A program made the translations under genes and the position numbers. Under the pieces are notes generated by a model. It searched no databases. It was not told the DNA's origin and saw only the letters and a list, made by a program, of their open reading frames with translations. Shown here in pieces: positions 15,391 through 23,463 of a DNA stretch of 64,000 nucleotides; the first letter of the stretch is position 1, and every line of letters starts with the position of its first letter. Origin of the DNA: CAYGVX01 sp964544285 (GTDB lineage: Archaea > Thermoproteota > Bathyarchaeia > Bathyarchaeales > SOJC01); NCBI GenBank assembly GCA_964544285.1, contig CAZJAQ010000001.1, positions 1 to 64,000 on the forward strand, in the 5' to 3' direction.

Positions 15391-16370
15391 AGTTTCTCCC
15401 ATCGTAATTTGCCCAGAGCTACTAACATCTCGTTGGGAGTGAGCAGTGGTTTGCGGAACCTTTCTGCATCGTCTAAGGATAGTCTCGGACACGCTGTGTT
15501 TATGAAGACATCTATTGTTGGAAACTGCATGAGAGCTTCTGGAGTAATCTCTCTCAAAGCAAAGATGGTCGCTTCTTTGCCCGCGTCTTCCGTAATCTTC
15601 TTCATCTTTAATGCTTCGTCGAGTCTTTTCTGCCCAGCCTTCAGCCCTACTAAAATTCCTATCGTCCTGGCTTTTTTAGCTTCACTGATGCTTGTCCAAC
15701 GTTTTTTAAGAATTAGTGCAGCTTCGTCTTCCACTGTGAAGGCTCTTTCTTCGTAAGGGTCGGCTACTATTGTAGGCTTTGCTGTAGCCAAAGCTACACC
15801 TAATGCGTGGAATCTGCCGCCTCCAACGAAGAGAAAAGCGTCCACTTCTTTCGCCACTGCCTCTGCGTTGCTGTAGTCGCAGCCGATGACTTGTCCAGCA
15901 TGCTTCAACCGCCCCGCATCTCCAACTGCTACAGATTTGCCTGCCTCCAAGAGCATGGCTCTCGCCTCGTCCAGTCTGTGCACATGCTGAACAGTGGTAA
16001 CTAACCCTATTTTCTTCCACGCATTTAAATGGGGAATTGCCTTCTGCACAGCATTTTTAACCGAGCTCTTTGCCTCTGCTTCGATGTAAAGCGTTTGGAA
16101 CGCGGTTTGTTTCAGTATCTCACTGTGACCATAATGAACAATCAAATCTACGCCGAGCCTTTCGGCTTCGACCACTGCCAAGTCACAGGCACCGTAGCAT
16201 GGGTCAGCAGAAACAACAGCGAGGGCGCCAGCTTTTTCAACTACGGCAGCCAGTCTAGGACCTTGGGGTTTAAGTCCTTCAGGAAGCTGTATGAGGACTA
16301 ACCTTGCTTTTCTATTCCGAACTTCTTCTCCGAGGCGCTTTTCTTCTAGGTCAAACGTGGATGATGGCAT
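15357..16370 (-). CDS. dph2: Diphthamide biosynthesis enzyme Dph2
   Basis: Dph2 is the radical-type [4Fe-4S] enzyme that transfers 3-amino-3-carboxypropyl from SAM to a histidine of elongation factor 2. From the ATG at 16370 the protein has 337 residues, with the three cluster cysteines at C58 (DPCYGAC), C164 (IGCDYSN) and C294 (NTACPRLS), close to C59/C163/C287 of Pyrococcus Dph2. A TTG at 16403 would add 11 residues. It follows ppsA by about 47 bp and overlaps the methyltransferase gene. Confidence 0.93.
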   Translation of the reverse strand: MPSSTFDLEEKRLGEEVRNRKARLVLIQLPEGLKPQGPRLAAVVEKAGALAVVSADPCYGACDLAVVEAERLGVDLIVHYGHSEILKQTAFQTLYIEAEAKSSVKNAVQKAIPHLNAWKKIGLVTTVQHVHRLDEARAMLLEAGKSVAVGDAGRLKHAGQVIGCDYSNAEAVAKEVDAFLFVGGGRFHALGVALATAKPTIVADPYEERAFTVEDEAALILKKRWTSISEAKKARTIGILVGLKAGQKRLDEALKMKKITEDAGKEATIFALREITPEALMQFPTIDVFINTACPRLSLDDAERFRKPLLTPNEMLVALGKLRWEKLCREGWFESAT

Positions 16371-16417
16371 GCTTGGATTCTCTGAGAAAAAATAGTTCTG
16401 CAAAAATAAAGAAGTTC

Positions 16418-18856
16418 CTACCTAAGAGTCCATTCTAGGTCGCTTGTGGCTTTGTTCTTTGGTTTCTCCACGTTCCTCTCGTGGTTTTTCGTGGCGTGTT
16501 CGAGCAGGATTTTCTGTTCGATGCTTGCAACTAATTGTCGCGTCCGAACTACTGCATCGTTGTTCACGGAGATGCTGTCGATGCCACAGCGAACGAGGAA
16601 TTCAGTAAAGTCAGGCAGGTTTGAGGGGCCTTCACCGCAGATTGAGACCGTGACGCCGTTCTCGTGGGCTACTCTGATCAGATGTGCAATTATGCGCTTC
16701 ATCGCGGGGTCTCTTTCGTCGAAGTAGCCCATTTGTCCGAGTCTTTCAGAGTCCCGATCTATCATTAAGATGCCCTGGGTCATGTCGTTCGAGCCTATGG
16801 AGAAGGCGTCGCAGAGTTTTGAGAACTCGTCCGCCATTATCGCTATGGACGGAGTCTCCGCCATGAACCATACCTGAAAGTCTAGGGAACTTTCCAGCTC
16901 TTCCTCTTTCATGATTTTGAGGCATTTTTTTGCTTCCCACAAGGTTCTTATCACGGGAAGCATTACCCAGACATTCTTAAGCCTCCAGTCTTCGCGGCAT
17001 TTGCGGATGGCTTTACACTCCAGTCTAAAGGCTTTCTCGTACCATTGGCTTATGTAGCGGCTTGCCCCGCGCCACCCGAGCATAGGGTTGGCTTCTTCTA
17101 TTTCGTATTTTTCGCCGCCTTTCAAGTCTCGGTATTCGTTTGTCTTGAAGTCGCTGAACCTAACGACGACCGGTCTGGGCTGAATCGCTCTCGCAACCGT
17201 GGCTATGCCTTCTGCAAGCTTGCCAACGAACTTGTCTCCTTCACCCTTTTCCAGCAAGTATACCGGGTGTTCACCGATGGAGCTTGCGAGGATGAACTCG
17301 ATGCGCATGAGCCCTATGCCGTCGAAGGGCAAGTCCTTGTATTCATCGATCTTCTCGGGGACGCCGAGGTTCATGAAAATCTTCGTGGCTGTCACGGGCG
17401 CCGAGCCTATTGTCAATTGGGAAGTGGTGGTTGCCATCGGAGTTGGTTGTTCTTCAAGCCTCGGTATTATGCCTTCATAGACTACGCCGTTTCGAGCGTC
17501 CACCGTGTATTCCTTACCCGTCTCCATCGTCTTTGTAGCTGTCTCCGTCCCTACTATGCATGGTATTCCAAACTCTCGGCTTACGATTGCCGCGTGAGCC
17601 GTGACACCGCCTTTATCGGTCACGATGGCGCCGGCAAGTTTCATGTATGGAACGAAATCTGGGTTCGTCATGGACGTGACGAGGATGTCTCCTTTCTTGA
17701 CCAGTTTTGAGGCGTCTTCGGGCGTGAAAACGATTTTTGCCACGCCGAAGCCTATGTCTCTTCTACCCGCCGCGATGCCTCGGGCGGCTACTTTCATCTG
17801 TGAGAGTTGCTTCGGTGGTGCGGCAACTTCTAATCGTTTCTCTCTTTCTACGCTCCAAACGGTTTCGGGTCTCGATTGCACGATGAAAATACTCTCGGGA
17901 AAGGCCAAGTCACGGTCTATTGCCCATTCGATGTCTTGAGGCTTGCCGTAATGCTCGTCGATTTGAACGCCTAGTTGAGAAAGGCTGCGGATTTCTTCAT
18001 CGTTGACGCACGGTTTCTCTTGTCTGTCTGCGGATACCTTGGCGTGCTCCGTTTGTCCTGTTTTTGGGTTGCGGATGTACTCTACTATTTTTTTGGCTAT
18101 CCTTCGGTCGACTATTTCGAGGGTTTGTCTACCTACTTCAAAATGGTCAGGAGTTTCTGCTCCGGAAACGACTGCCTCGCCGAGTCCCCACGTGCCCTCG
18201 ATGACTATCTTGTTTCGTTCACCCGTTACCGGGTTTATCGTGAACATCACGCCTGCTGAGCGGGCGTTTACCATTTTTTGGACGCCCACGCTTATGAGGA
18301 CTTGTTCGTGCTTGAAGCCCTTTTTGGTTCGGTAGAAGATCGCCCTCGGGGTGAAGAGGCTTGACCAGCATTTAATCGTCTTTTCGATTAATTCGTTGGG
18401 TCCTTTTACGTTAAGGAATGTTTCTTGTTGCCCTGCGAAAGAAGCATCGGGCAGGTCTTCCGCGGTTGCGCTGGAGCGGACAGCCACAGAAACGTTTGCA
18501 GTGCGGGTTTTCTTGCTCAGCTTTCGGTAGGCATCTCTTATTGCTTCTTTTATTTCTTGAGGCGCTTTGGCGGCTTCCACGAGTTTCCTGACTTTCTTGG
18601 AGGCTTCTTCGTATTGTTTAGGGTCGTCGGTGTCGGTGACAGTTTCTTCGATGATTTGGTAGATTTTCTGGGCGATTTTTGTCTTGGTTATGAATCTTTG
18701 GTATGCATGGGCGGTTACGGCGAACCCTGGAGGAACTGGGATTTTGGCTTGCGTCATCTCTCCTAGGTTTGCGTTCTTGCCACCTACCAATGGGATGTCT
18801 TCTTTTGTCAGTTCCTCAAACCATAAAATGAGTTTTTCGTTTCTTTGAGCATTCAT
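16418..18856 (-). CDS. ppsA: Phosphoenolpyruvate synthase (pyruvate, water dikinase)
   Basis: PpsA converts pyruvate, ATP and water to PEP, AMP and phosphate, the entry to gluconeogenesis in many archaea. The 812-residue protein has the normal three-part layout: an N-terminal ATP-grasp domain (about 1-350), the swivelling phosphohistidine domain with GGVTAHAAIVSREFGIPC (His near 425), and the PEP/pyruvate barrel ending in the SICGEGPSNLPDF segment with the catalytic cysteine. It begins 4 bp after rpl10e, an unusual ribosome-metabolism pairing. It would feed pyruvate made by Por back to sugars. Confidence 0.95.
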   Translation of the reverse strand: MNAQRNEKLILWFEELTKEDIPLVGGKNANLGEMTQAKIPVPPGFAVTAHAYQRFITKTKIAQKIYQIIEETVTDTDDPKQYEEASKKVRKLVEAAKAPQEIKEAIRDAYRKLSKKTRTANVSVAVRSSATAEDLPDASFAGQQETFLNVKGPNELIEKTIKCWSSLFTPRAIFYRTKKGFKHEQVLISVGVQKMVNARSAGVMFTINPVTGERNKIVIEGTWGLGEAVVSGAETPDHFEVGRQTLEIVDRRIAKKIVEYIRNPKTGQTEHAKVSADRQEKPCVNDEEIRSLSQLGVQIDEHYGKPQDIEWAIDRDLAFPESIFIVQSRPETVWSVEREKRLEVAAPPKQLSQMKVAARGIAAGRRDIGFGVAKIVFTPEDASKLVKKGDILVTSMTNPDFVPYMKLAGAIVTDKGGVTAHAAIVSREFGIPCIVGTETATKTMETGKEYTVDARNGVVYEGIIPRLEEQPTPMATTTSQLTIGSAPVTATKIFMNLGVPEKIDEYKDLPFDGIGLMRIEFILASSIGEHPVYLLEKGEGDKFVGKLAEGIATVARAIQPRPVVVRFSDFKTNEYRDLKGGEKYEIEEANPMLGWRGASRYISQWYEKAFRLECKAIRKCREDWRLKNVWVMLPVIRTLWEAKKCLKIMKEEELESSLDFQVWFMAETPSIAIMADEFSKLCDAFSIGSNDMTQGILMIDRDSERLGQMGYFDERDPAMKRIIAHLIRVAHENGVTVSICGEGPSNLPDFTEFLVRCGIDSISVNNDAVVRTRQLVASIEQKILLEHATKNHERNVEKPKNKATSDLEWTLR

Positions 18857-18860
18857 CCGC

Positions 18861-19358
18861 CTAGTCTCCTACGTTTTCGATTGTTATGCGGCAGGGTGTC
18901 GGCAGTTTTGCTTGGCCGAGTTTCAGGGCTTGTTTTGCTATTTCTGCGGCGTCTTTGTTTACGCCTACGATTATTATGGGTTGGTTGGTTTTCACTCGTG
19001 CCGCGGTTCCGAGGGGTTTGCCGAAGGCTCGGCGCATGCCATCTTGGAGTCTGTCGGCGTGGGCGCCGAAGATCATTTTGTTCTCTCTTAGGATGGCGTG
19101 GGGGTAGGGTACGACTTGTAGGAAGTAGCTGTTTCCGAGTTTTTCTGCCAAGAAGCGGTTTGACGCCATTCTTGCTGCTTCTAGGGCGTTGTGGCGGATT
19201 TGGGCGGTTTCGAGAGTGATTAGCTGAGCTTTAAGGGGGTACTGTGTTTTCGTGTCTCCCATGGTGAATTTGGTGATTTTTGAAGGGGGTGAGCTTTTAA
19301 CGTACTCTTTTCTCGTGTAAGGTTGGCCTTTTACGGCGCGGTAGTTTTTGGCTTTCAC
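18861..19358 (-). CDS. rpl10e: Large-subunit ribosomal protein L10e/L16 (uL16)
   Basis: The 165-residue protein is the archaeal uL16 homologue, located near the peptidyl transferase centre of the 50S subunit. The conserved KGQPYTRKEYV start, the ENKMIFGAHADRLQDGMR segment and the GTAARV motif are present. Translation starts at a GTG (19358). It leads the rpl10e-ppsA-dph2-methyltransferase string on the minus strand. Confidence 0.95.
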   Translation of the reverse strand: MKAKNYRAVKGQPYTRKEYVKSSPPSKITKFTMGDTKTQYPLKAQLITLETAQIRHNALEAARMASNRFLAEKLGNSYFLQVVPYPHAILRENKMIFGAHADRLQDGMRRAFGKPLGTAARVKTNQPIIIVGVNKDAAEIAKQALKLGQAKLPTPCRITIENVGD

Positions 19359-19452
19359 TAGAGTTTCCCCTCAGTGTAGCAAGTTCTGTGATATTTAAAG
19401 TGTTTGTTGAGTTTGTTTATGGGTGTTGTGGATTGAGAATATTAATTCTCTA

Positions 19453-19971
19453 TCATTTGAGCGGCTTGTTCTGTTGCCATTTTTGGGCTAGTTCTTCGTA
19501 GTTTGGGAAGACTTTTTTGAGGATAGGAATGTACATTTGCTTCTCTTCTTGAGTAAGGTATTGGAATTGGTAAGGTCCAGTGTATGGGGCGGGTTCGCCT
19601 TGGCGGGTAATGAATTCGATGTGCATGAAGGGGTCGCCGCGTTTGATTGTGATGGGTTTGCGGTCGTTGCTGAGGTTTACGATTTCGAGGGCGAGGCGTC
19701 CTATGAAGCCGCTGTGGACTTTGGCGGCGTTGAGGAAGCTGAGTCCCATGCGTCCGTACTTGCTCTTGGCTGTGAGGTGGGCGACGAGGTCTGGGGGGGT
19801 GAAGACGATCTCGTAGCTGGTGATGTTCTGGTGTTCGAGGTAGTGGAGTGTGGTTTCTTCTTTGACGGTGAGGACGTAGCCGTCGCCGTCGAGGAGGTTG
19901 TGGTCGTAGGGGTAGATTACGCGTTGTTGTTCTATTAGGTTGATGAGTTTGTCTTTGCCTAGGATGCACAT
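19453..19971 (-). CDS. dcd: dCTP deaminase/dUTPase family protein
   Basis: A 172-residue trimeric-type nucleotide enzyme of the dCTP deaminase/dUTPase family, which keeps dUTP low and makes dUMP. The conserved core KSKYGRMGL and AKVHSGFIGRLALEI is visible. The N-terminal segment DHNLLDGDGYVL corresponds to the nucleotide-binding region but lacks the SIDLRLG form usual for Dcd, so dUTPase activity is also possible. The promoter region (about 19972-20042) has a weak AT-rich box near 20024-20035; a dispersed repeat lies just upstream of it. Confidence 0.8.
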   Translation of the reverse strand: MCILGKDKLINLIEQQRVIYPYDHNLLDGDGYVLTVKEETTLHYLEHQNITSYEIVFTPPDLVAHLTAKSKYGRMGLSFLNAAKVHSGFIGRLALEIVNLSNDRKPITIKRGDPFMHIEFITRQGEPAPYTGPYQFQYLTQEEKQMYIPILKKVFPNYEELAQKWQQNKPLK

Positions 19972-20042
19972 GGTTAGGGGTGCTCCTTTTTTGTGTGTTG
20001 GTAGCTGTAGTGTTTTTGCGTGTGAAAAGATTTTCGGTATGC

Positions 20043-20082
20043 GTGGGCTCTGCGCCTAGACTAGACCGTCCTAATAGGCTCC
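20043..20082 (-). repeat. Dispersed short element, copy 2, with flanking direct repeats
   Basis: The reverse complement matches the 40-bp copy at 11441-11480 with one mismatch, and its 33-bp core (20048-20080) is identical to 57186-57218. The sequence TATGCGTGG occurs at 20038-20046 and again at 20086-20094, so the element is bracketed by perfect 9-bp direct repeats that partly overlap its end. It points toward dcd, whose start is about 72 bp away. Confidence 0.85.
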
Positions 20083-20101
20083 AAATATGCGTGGTTAGGG
20101 T

Positions 20102-20734
20102 TTATGTTGGCGTGAATTTTTGGGTGGGGTTTTCTCTTAGAACTTTCTCGAGTTGCTGCGTGTTTAGTCCCGTGATTATGTCTCCGTAGATTTCGCATTT
20201 ATCCCTGCTACCTATCTTTTGTGGGCTGCGTACGAGGATTTCGGCTTGACTGTTTGAGGGCAGTTTTGCGTAGATGTGGGTGGTTTCTTGTTTTTTGCCC
20301 TTTTCCGTGACCGTTTGGCTTTCAGCATGCGTTACAGTGTAATTGTTTTTTTGAAGCGCCAAGACGACTTCTCGCGGGTTTTGGGCGTAAGCGATGATGT
20401 CGACGTCGCTGTTTTGGTAAGCGGTTCCTCGCCATACGCTTCCGACGAGAATCGGGTGGAAGTTTTTTAGGGTTTGCATTATTTGAAGAGCCTCTTGCCT
20501 CATTTGTAGAAGTCTTTCTTGCCTAGTTTTGCCCTCTCTTTCTTCGGCGAGGCAGTCAAGTTCAACGGCTATTTCATAGTTGCTCGGAAGAACACGAAAA
20601 CCCAGAGTCCCGGAAGCCCGTAGCTTAGCTTGCTTGTACTCTTTCTCTTGCCCCGTGTATAGTAATCCCGCAGCTTCTTGTGCAACCCGCTTCCGTTGAT
20701 CTGGTCGCTGATTGGGGCTCACAACATTTCCCAT
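20102..20734 (-). CDS. Predicted nucleotidyltransferase (COG2413-like)
   Basis: A 210-residue protein with a minimal nucleotidyltransferase core: VGSVWRGTAYQNSDVDIIAY in the middle supplies the GS motif and the DxD metal site. The N-terminal half (LGFRVLPSNYEIAVELDCLAE...) matches an archaeal family of predicted nucleotidyltransferases with no known substrate. It lies 18 bp after rps3ae, probably in the same transcript as serS and rps3ae. Its stop lies about 20 bp from dispersed element copy 2. Confidence 0.72.
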   Translation of the reverse strand: MGNVVSPNQRPDQRKRVAQEAAGLLYTGQEKEYKQAKLRASGTLGFRVLPSNYEIAVELDCLAEEREGKTRQERLLQMRQEALQIMQTLKNFHPILVGSVWRGTAYQNSDVDIIAYAQNPREVVLALQKNNYTVTHAESQTVTEKGKKQETTHIYAKLPSNSQAEILVRSPQKIGSRDKCEIYGDIITGLNTQQLEKVLRENPTQKFTPT

Positions 20735-20752
20735 GCTATGAATAGGGTCAGT

Positions 20753-21361
20753 TTACGCGGTGGCTGCAACGACCATCTCAGTGGGTTGAGAAACCAGTTT
20801 GGACTTTCTTATGCCCACGTGGCGCAGGGGCGAAACTTTTTTAGCCTCGTTGTAAATGTCTGACGCTATTTTTCCCAGCACCACTTCTTGTGCAAACTGG
20901 TCGAATGAAAGGGCACTGGCTCTCTCCCCCACAATCCGTTTCATAATGTTTCTCACGGCTATCTCTTGAGACGTCTTTACACGAGTCAAAGTGAAAGCGC
21001 AAACCGAAGTCCTGACTCTAAAACCATCCTTTGTCTGGACGTTGATAATCATGTCTACTCGGGTGGTTCTTCGTCGAACCAAACTACGTAAATAATCTCG
21101 ACTGTACTCATGACCTTTAAACACCGTTTTCGCTGTCTTTCCGTCTATTTCTATGATTTGGAAATACATTTTGAGGTATTGGTGTGCAAAGTCGTTGGTG
21201 ATGTCGTAGAGCGTAGCGTCGATGATTCTGCCTGCGAGTTTTTTGGGCTCATCTGAAGGTACAGCGCCTAATTCGACGTTGCCAAAATAGCTTGGCGCCA
21301 TGACTGCGTACCAGTCTTTGCTGCGCCATTTGTCACGAACACGTTTCCCACGCTTAGACAC
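20753..21361 (-). CDS. rps3ae: Small-subunit ribosomal protein S3Ae (eS1)
   Basis: The 202-residue protein is the archaeal/eukaryotic eS1. The conserved KDWYAVMAPSYFG start, the GRIIDATLYDITND segment and the RTSVCAFTLTRVKTSQ region are present, and length is typical. It lies 51 bp after serS in the same direction. It sits at the platform of the 30S subunit in the cytoplasm. Confidence 0.94.
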   Translation of the reverse strand: MSKRGKRVRDKWRSKDWYAVMAPSYFGNVELGAVPSDEPKKLAGRIIDATLYDITNDFAHQYLKMYFQIIEIDGKTAKTVFKGHEYSRDYLRSLVRRRTTRVDMIINVQTKDGFRVRTSVCAFTLTRVKTSQEIAVRNIMKRIVGERASALSFDQFAQEVVLGKIASDIYNEAKKVSPLRHVGIRKSKLVSQPTEMVVAATA

Positions 21362-21412
21362 GTTCTAGACCTCGTTGCGTCTGGAAAATTCAACATCCGA
21401 GTATTAAAGGAT

Positions 21413-22696
21413 TTAGTGCGCCTCCAGTTTTTCCAAGCCATCCATGTACTTAGTCAACACTTTGGGAATAGCGACTGAACCGTCCTTCTGTTGGTATTGT
21501 TCTAGAACCGCCAGCATCGTCCTACTCGTCGCTATGGCAGTGTTGTTCAGCGTGTGAACGAAGCCCTTAGGCGCCTGTCCTTCCTTCTCTCGATAACGAA
21601 TGTTTAACCGTCGAGCTTGATAGTCGGTGCAGTTAGAGTTCGAACCCACTTCCCGGTAAACTCCGTCAGCCATCCAGAGGTTAACGTCGTAGGTCTTCGA
21701 GGAAACCGTCCCCATGTCCCCACTGCAGAGGACGACAACCTTGTAGTGGAGCCCAAGTTTTTGGTAAAGCTCCTCGGCGTTCTGCTGAAGCTCCTCATGC
21801 AATAGCCACGAGTTTTCTGGAAGACAGAAGATGAACTGCTCCACCTTGTTGAACTGGTGCATCCTGAACAACCCTTTAGTATACTTGCCGTGAGCACCCA
21901 CCTCCCTTCTAAAGCAGGAACTCACACCCACAAGCTTGACGGGTAAGTCGTCTTTCAGCAAGACTTCGTCCATGAACAAAGCCACCAGAGGATGCTCCGC
22001 CGTGGCAATCATGTACAAATCCTCATTCTCAACCTTGTACATCACGTTCTCAAAGTCAGCCAAGTCGGTAACACCTTCGTAGGGCTTACGCTTCAGCAGA
22101 AAAGGCGGCTCGACGAGGCAGTATCCCTTCTTAAGCAAAGAGTCTATGGCGAAGCGCTGCAACGCCAAGTCCAGCAGCACCAAATCGCCCTTGAGGTAGA
22201 AGAAGCCGTGACCTGCGACTTTGGCGCCCCTTTCATCGTCAACCAACCCCAAGCCTTGTGCAATCTCCAGATGATTCTTGGGTTTAAAATCGAACTTCGG
22301 AGGCTTGCCCCAAGTCTTGACCGCTACGTTATCGTTTTCGTCCTTTCCGAGGGGCACCGATTCGTGGAGCAGGTTGGGCAACCTCATCAGTATGTAATTG
22401 ACTTTCTCCTTGTACTGTCCCACCTGCTGCTCTAGAGCAACGATTTCCTCATCCAACCTACGTCCCCTTTCAATCTGCGCCTCAACACTTTTTCCAGCTT
22501 TCTTCAACGCAGCAATCTCGTTCGTCACTCGCCGTCTTTCATGGCGAAGTTCGTTGACTTTCGTCAGCAGCTTACGCCACTCTTGGTCGTGGTTGATGAG
22601 GCTGTCTAGCATCTTAAGCTTCTCCGGGTTGCCTCGTTTCTTCAGGTTTTGTCGCACAGTTTCCGGTTGTTCACGAATCAGCTTGATGTCCAGCAA
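21413..22696 (-). CDS. serS: Seryl-tRNA synthetase
   Basis: A 427-residue class II aminoacyl-tRNA synthetase of the standard (not methanogen-type) form. The first 110 residues form the long coiled coil that contacts tRNA-Ser. Class II motif 2 (SCFRREVGAHGKYTKGLFRMHQF region) and motif 3 (SNCTDYQARRLNIRYR region) are intact. It heads a leftward group with rps3ae and the nucleotidyltransferase. The gap upstream (22697-22843) contains AT-rich boxes that could be its promoter, below the lysine-rich micro-gene. Confidence 0.95.
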   Translation of the reverse strand: MLDIKLIREQPETVRQNLKKRGNPEKLKMLDSLINHDQEWRKLLTKVNELRHERRRVTNEIAALKKAGKSVEAQIERGRRLDEEIVALEQQVGQYKEKVNYILMRLPNLLHESVPLGKDENDNVAVKTWGKPPKFDFKPKNHLEIAQGLGLVDDERGAKVAGHGFFYLKGDLVLLDLALQRFAIDSLLKKGYCLVEPPFLLKRKPYEGVTDLADFENVMYKVENEDLYMIATAEHPLVALFMDEVLLKDDLPVKLVGVSSCFRREVGAHGKYTKGLFRMHQFNKVEQFIFCLPENSWLLHEELQQNAEELYQKLGLHYKVVVLCSGDMGTVSSKTYDVNLWMADGVYREVGSNSNCTDYQARRLNIRYREKEGQAPKGFVHTLNNTAIATSRTMLAVLEQYQQKDGSVAIPKVLTKYMDGLEKLEAH

Positions 22697-22809
22697 AGTT
22701 GTCCAACGCTTCCCTACGTGGAATCAGCCTATTTAGCCTTATGTGCTGCTTTTCATCACTAAATAACTTTGTCCCTTTCTGTAAAACTCGCCGAAACTAT
22801 TTCTACTTG

Positions 22810-22845
22810 AAAAAAGGGGACGATGGAAAGCCTAAAGTTGGCTTT
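22810..22845 (-). terminator. Hairpin and T-run after the lysine-rich micro-gene
   Basis: AAAGCC and GGCTTT form a 6-bp stem (22827-22845) that overlaps the micro-gene stop codon. Six T residues follow on the minus strand (complement of 22810-22815). This is a compact intrinsic-terminator-like arrangement that would separate the micro-gene transcript from serS. Confidence 0.45.
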
Positions 22846-22891
22846 ATTTCTTCTTTTTCGTTACTTTCTTCTTTACTTTCTTCTTCGCCAT
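22844..22891 (-). CDS. Lysine-rich micro-protein (15 residues), candidate
   Basis: An ATG at 22891 opens MAKKKVKKKVTKKKK, 11 lysines in 15 residues, ending in TAA. GGGAG stands about 9 nt before the ATG, a TATA box lies about 120-130 bp upstream, and a hairpin plus T-run follows the stop, so all signals of a tiny gene are in place. It could be a ribosome- or nucleic-acid-binding peptide, like the very small basic ribosomal proteins, but I recognise no family. A chance frame in an AAG-rich sequence is the main alternative. Confidence 0.35.
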   Translation of the reverse strand: MAKKKVKKKVTKKKK

Positions 22892-23205
22892 CACGTTCTA
22901 CTCCCAATGCTCTTCTTAACCTCTATCCATCCGTCTCCTTCTAGTTCTCTCCATTTCCAACAACTGCTCATACAGTATCTCTACAAAATTCCCTTTATTG
23001 ACTGTAAAACATATATATGTATTTCCTTTCCAAAAACACATCTAAAATGAACTCTTTTTCATAAAACAAGCCAATTTTAACCTTCTTGCTGTGACGTAAG
23101 AAAGAAGTGGCATATTTCCTAGTGGCTGTTTTATGCGTTTTCTTGAAAATAGTTGGCTGAAGAAAGGGAATATCGAAAATTTATCCAAGAGCGGTTGATG
23201 GATCG

Positions 23206-23463
23206 TTATTTTTTTGAGGCTTTAATGGCTTCAAACGTTTTCTCAGCCACGGAAACGCATGCGAGCAGGTCGTCTAAGGTGGCTATGAAGGTCTCCAAAG
23301 ACTTCTCACACCATACACGAGCGAGCAAACGGCAATTGTCCTTCACAGTCTCGACTCTCAAGCCTTCAGGCACTTTGACATTATCGGGTGACACTGCCCC
23401 CACCACCGCTTGTGCCTCGCCCTCTGTATCGTAAACGAGAATGAGCTCAGCTTCCAGCCGCAA
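23206..23463 (-). CDS. pcc1: KEOPS complex subunit Pcc1
   Basis: Pcc1 is the small dimerising subunit of KEOPS, the complex that makes threonylcarbamoyl-adenosine at position 37 of tRNA. The 85-residue protein has the Pcc1 pattern: a beta strand ELILVYDTEGEAQAVVGAVSPDN, a VPEGLRVE turn and a C-terminal helix ATLDDLLACVSVAEKTFEA. It overlaps the recJ-like gene by 17 bp and is the last gene of the operon headed by kae1 and bud32, which supports the call for such a short protein. Confidence 0.85.
   Translation of the reverse strand: MRLEAELILVYDTEGEAQAVVGAVSPDNVKVPEGLRVETVKDNCRLLARVWCEKSLETFIATLDDLLACVSVAEKTFEAIKASKK

Larger units (their letters stand above)
22697..23205. other. 509-bp intergenic region with one micro-gene and a strong TATA-like sequence
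   Basis: This is the longest stretch without a normal-sized gene. It holds the 15-codon lysine-rich reading frame (22844-22891, minus), a hairpin with a T-run after it, and a near-palindromic TATA sequence (ACATATATAT on the minus strand, 23011-23020) able to work in either direction. A second minus-strand frame of 26 codons precedes the micro-gene in another frame, without a clear ribosome-binding site. In 23021-23205 I see only AT-rich sequence. Confidence 0.5.

Noticed and set aside
17045..17710. 221-codon plus-strand frame within ppsA
   Set aside because: Antisense to conserved ppsA domains; cysteine- and arginine-rich product with no recognisable motif.
19442..19969. 175-codon minus-strand frame across dcd in another frame
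   Set aside because: The product is almost entirely arginine, histidine, proline and glutamine, the shadow of dcd codon bias.
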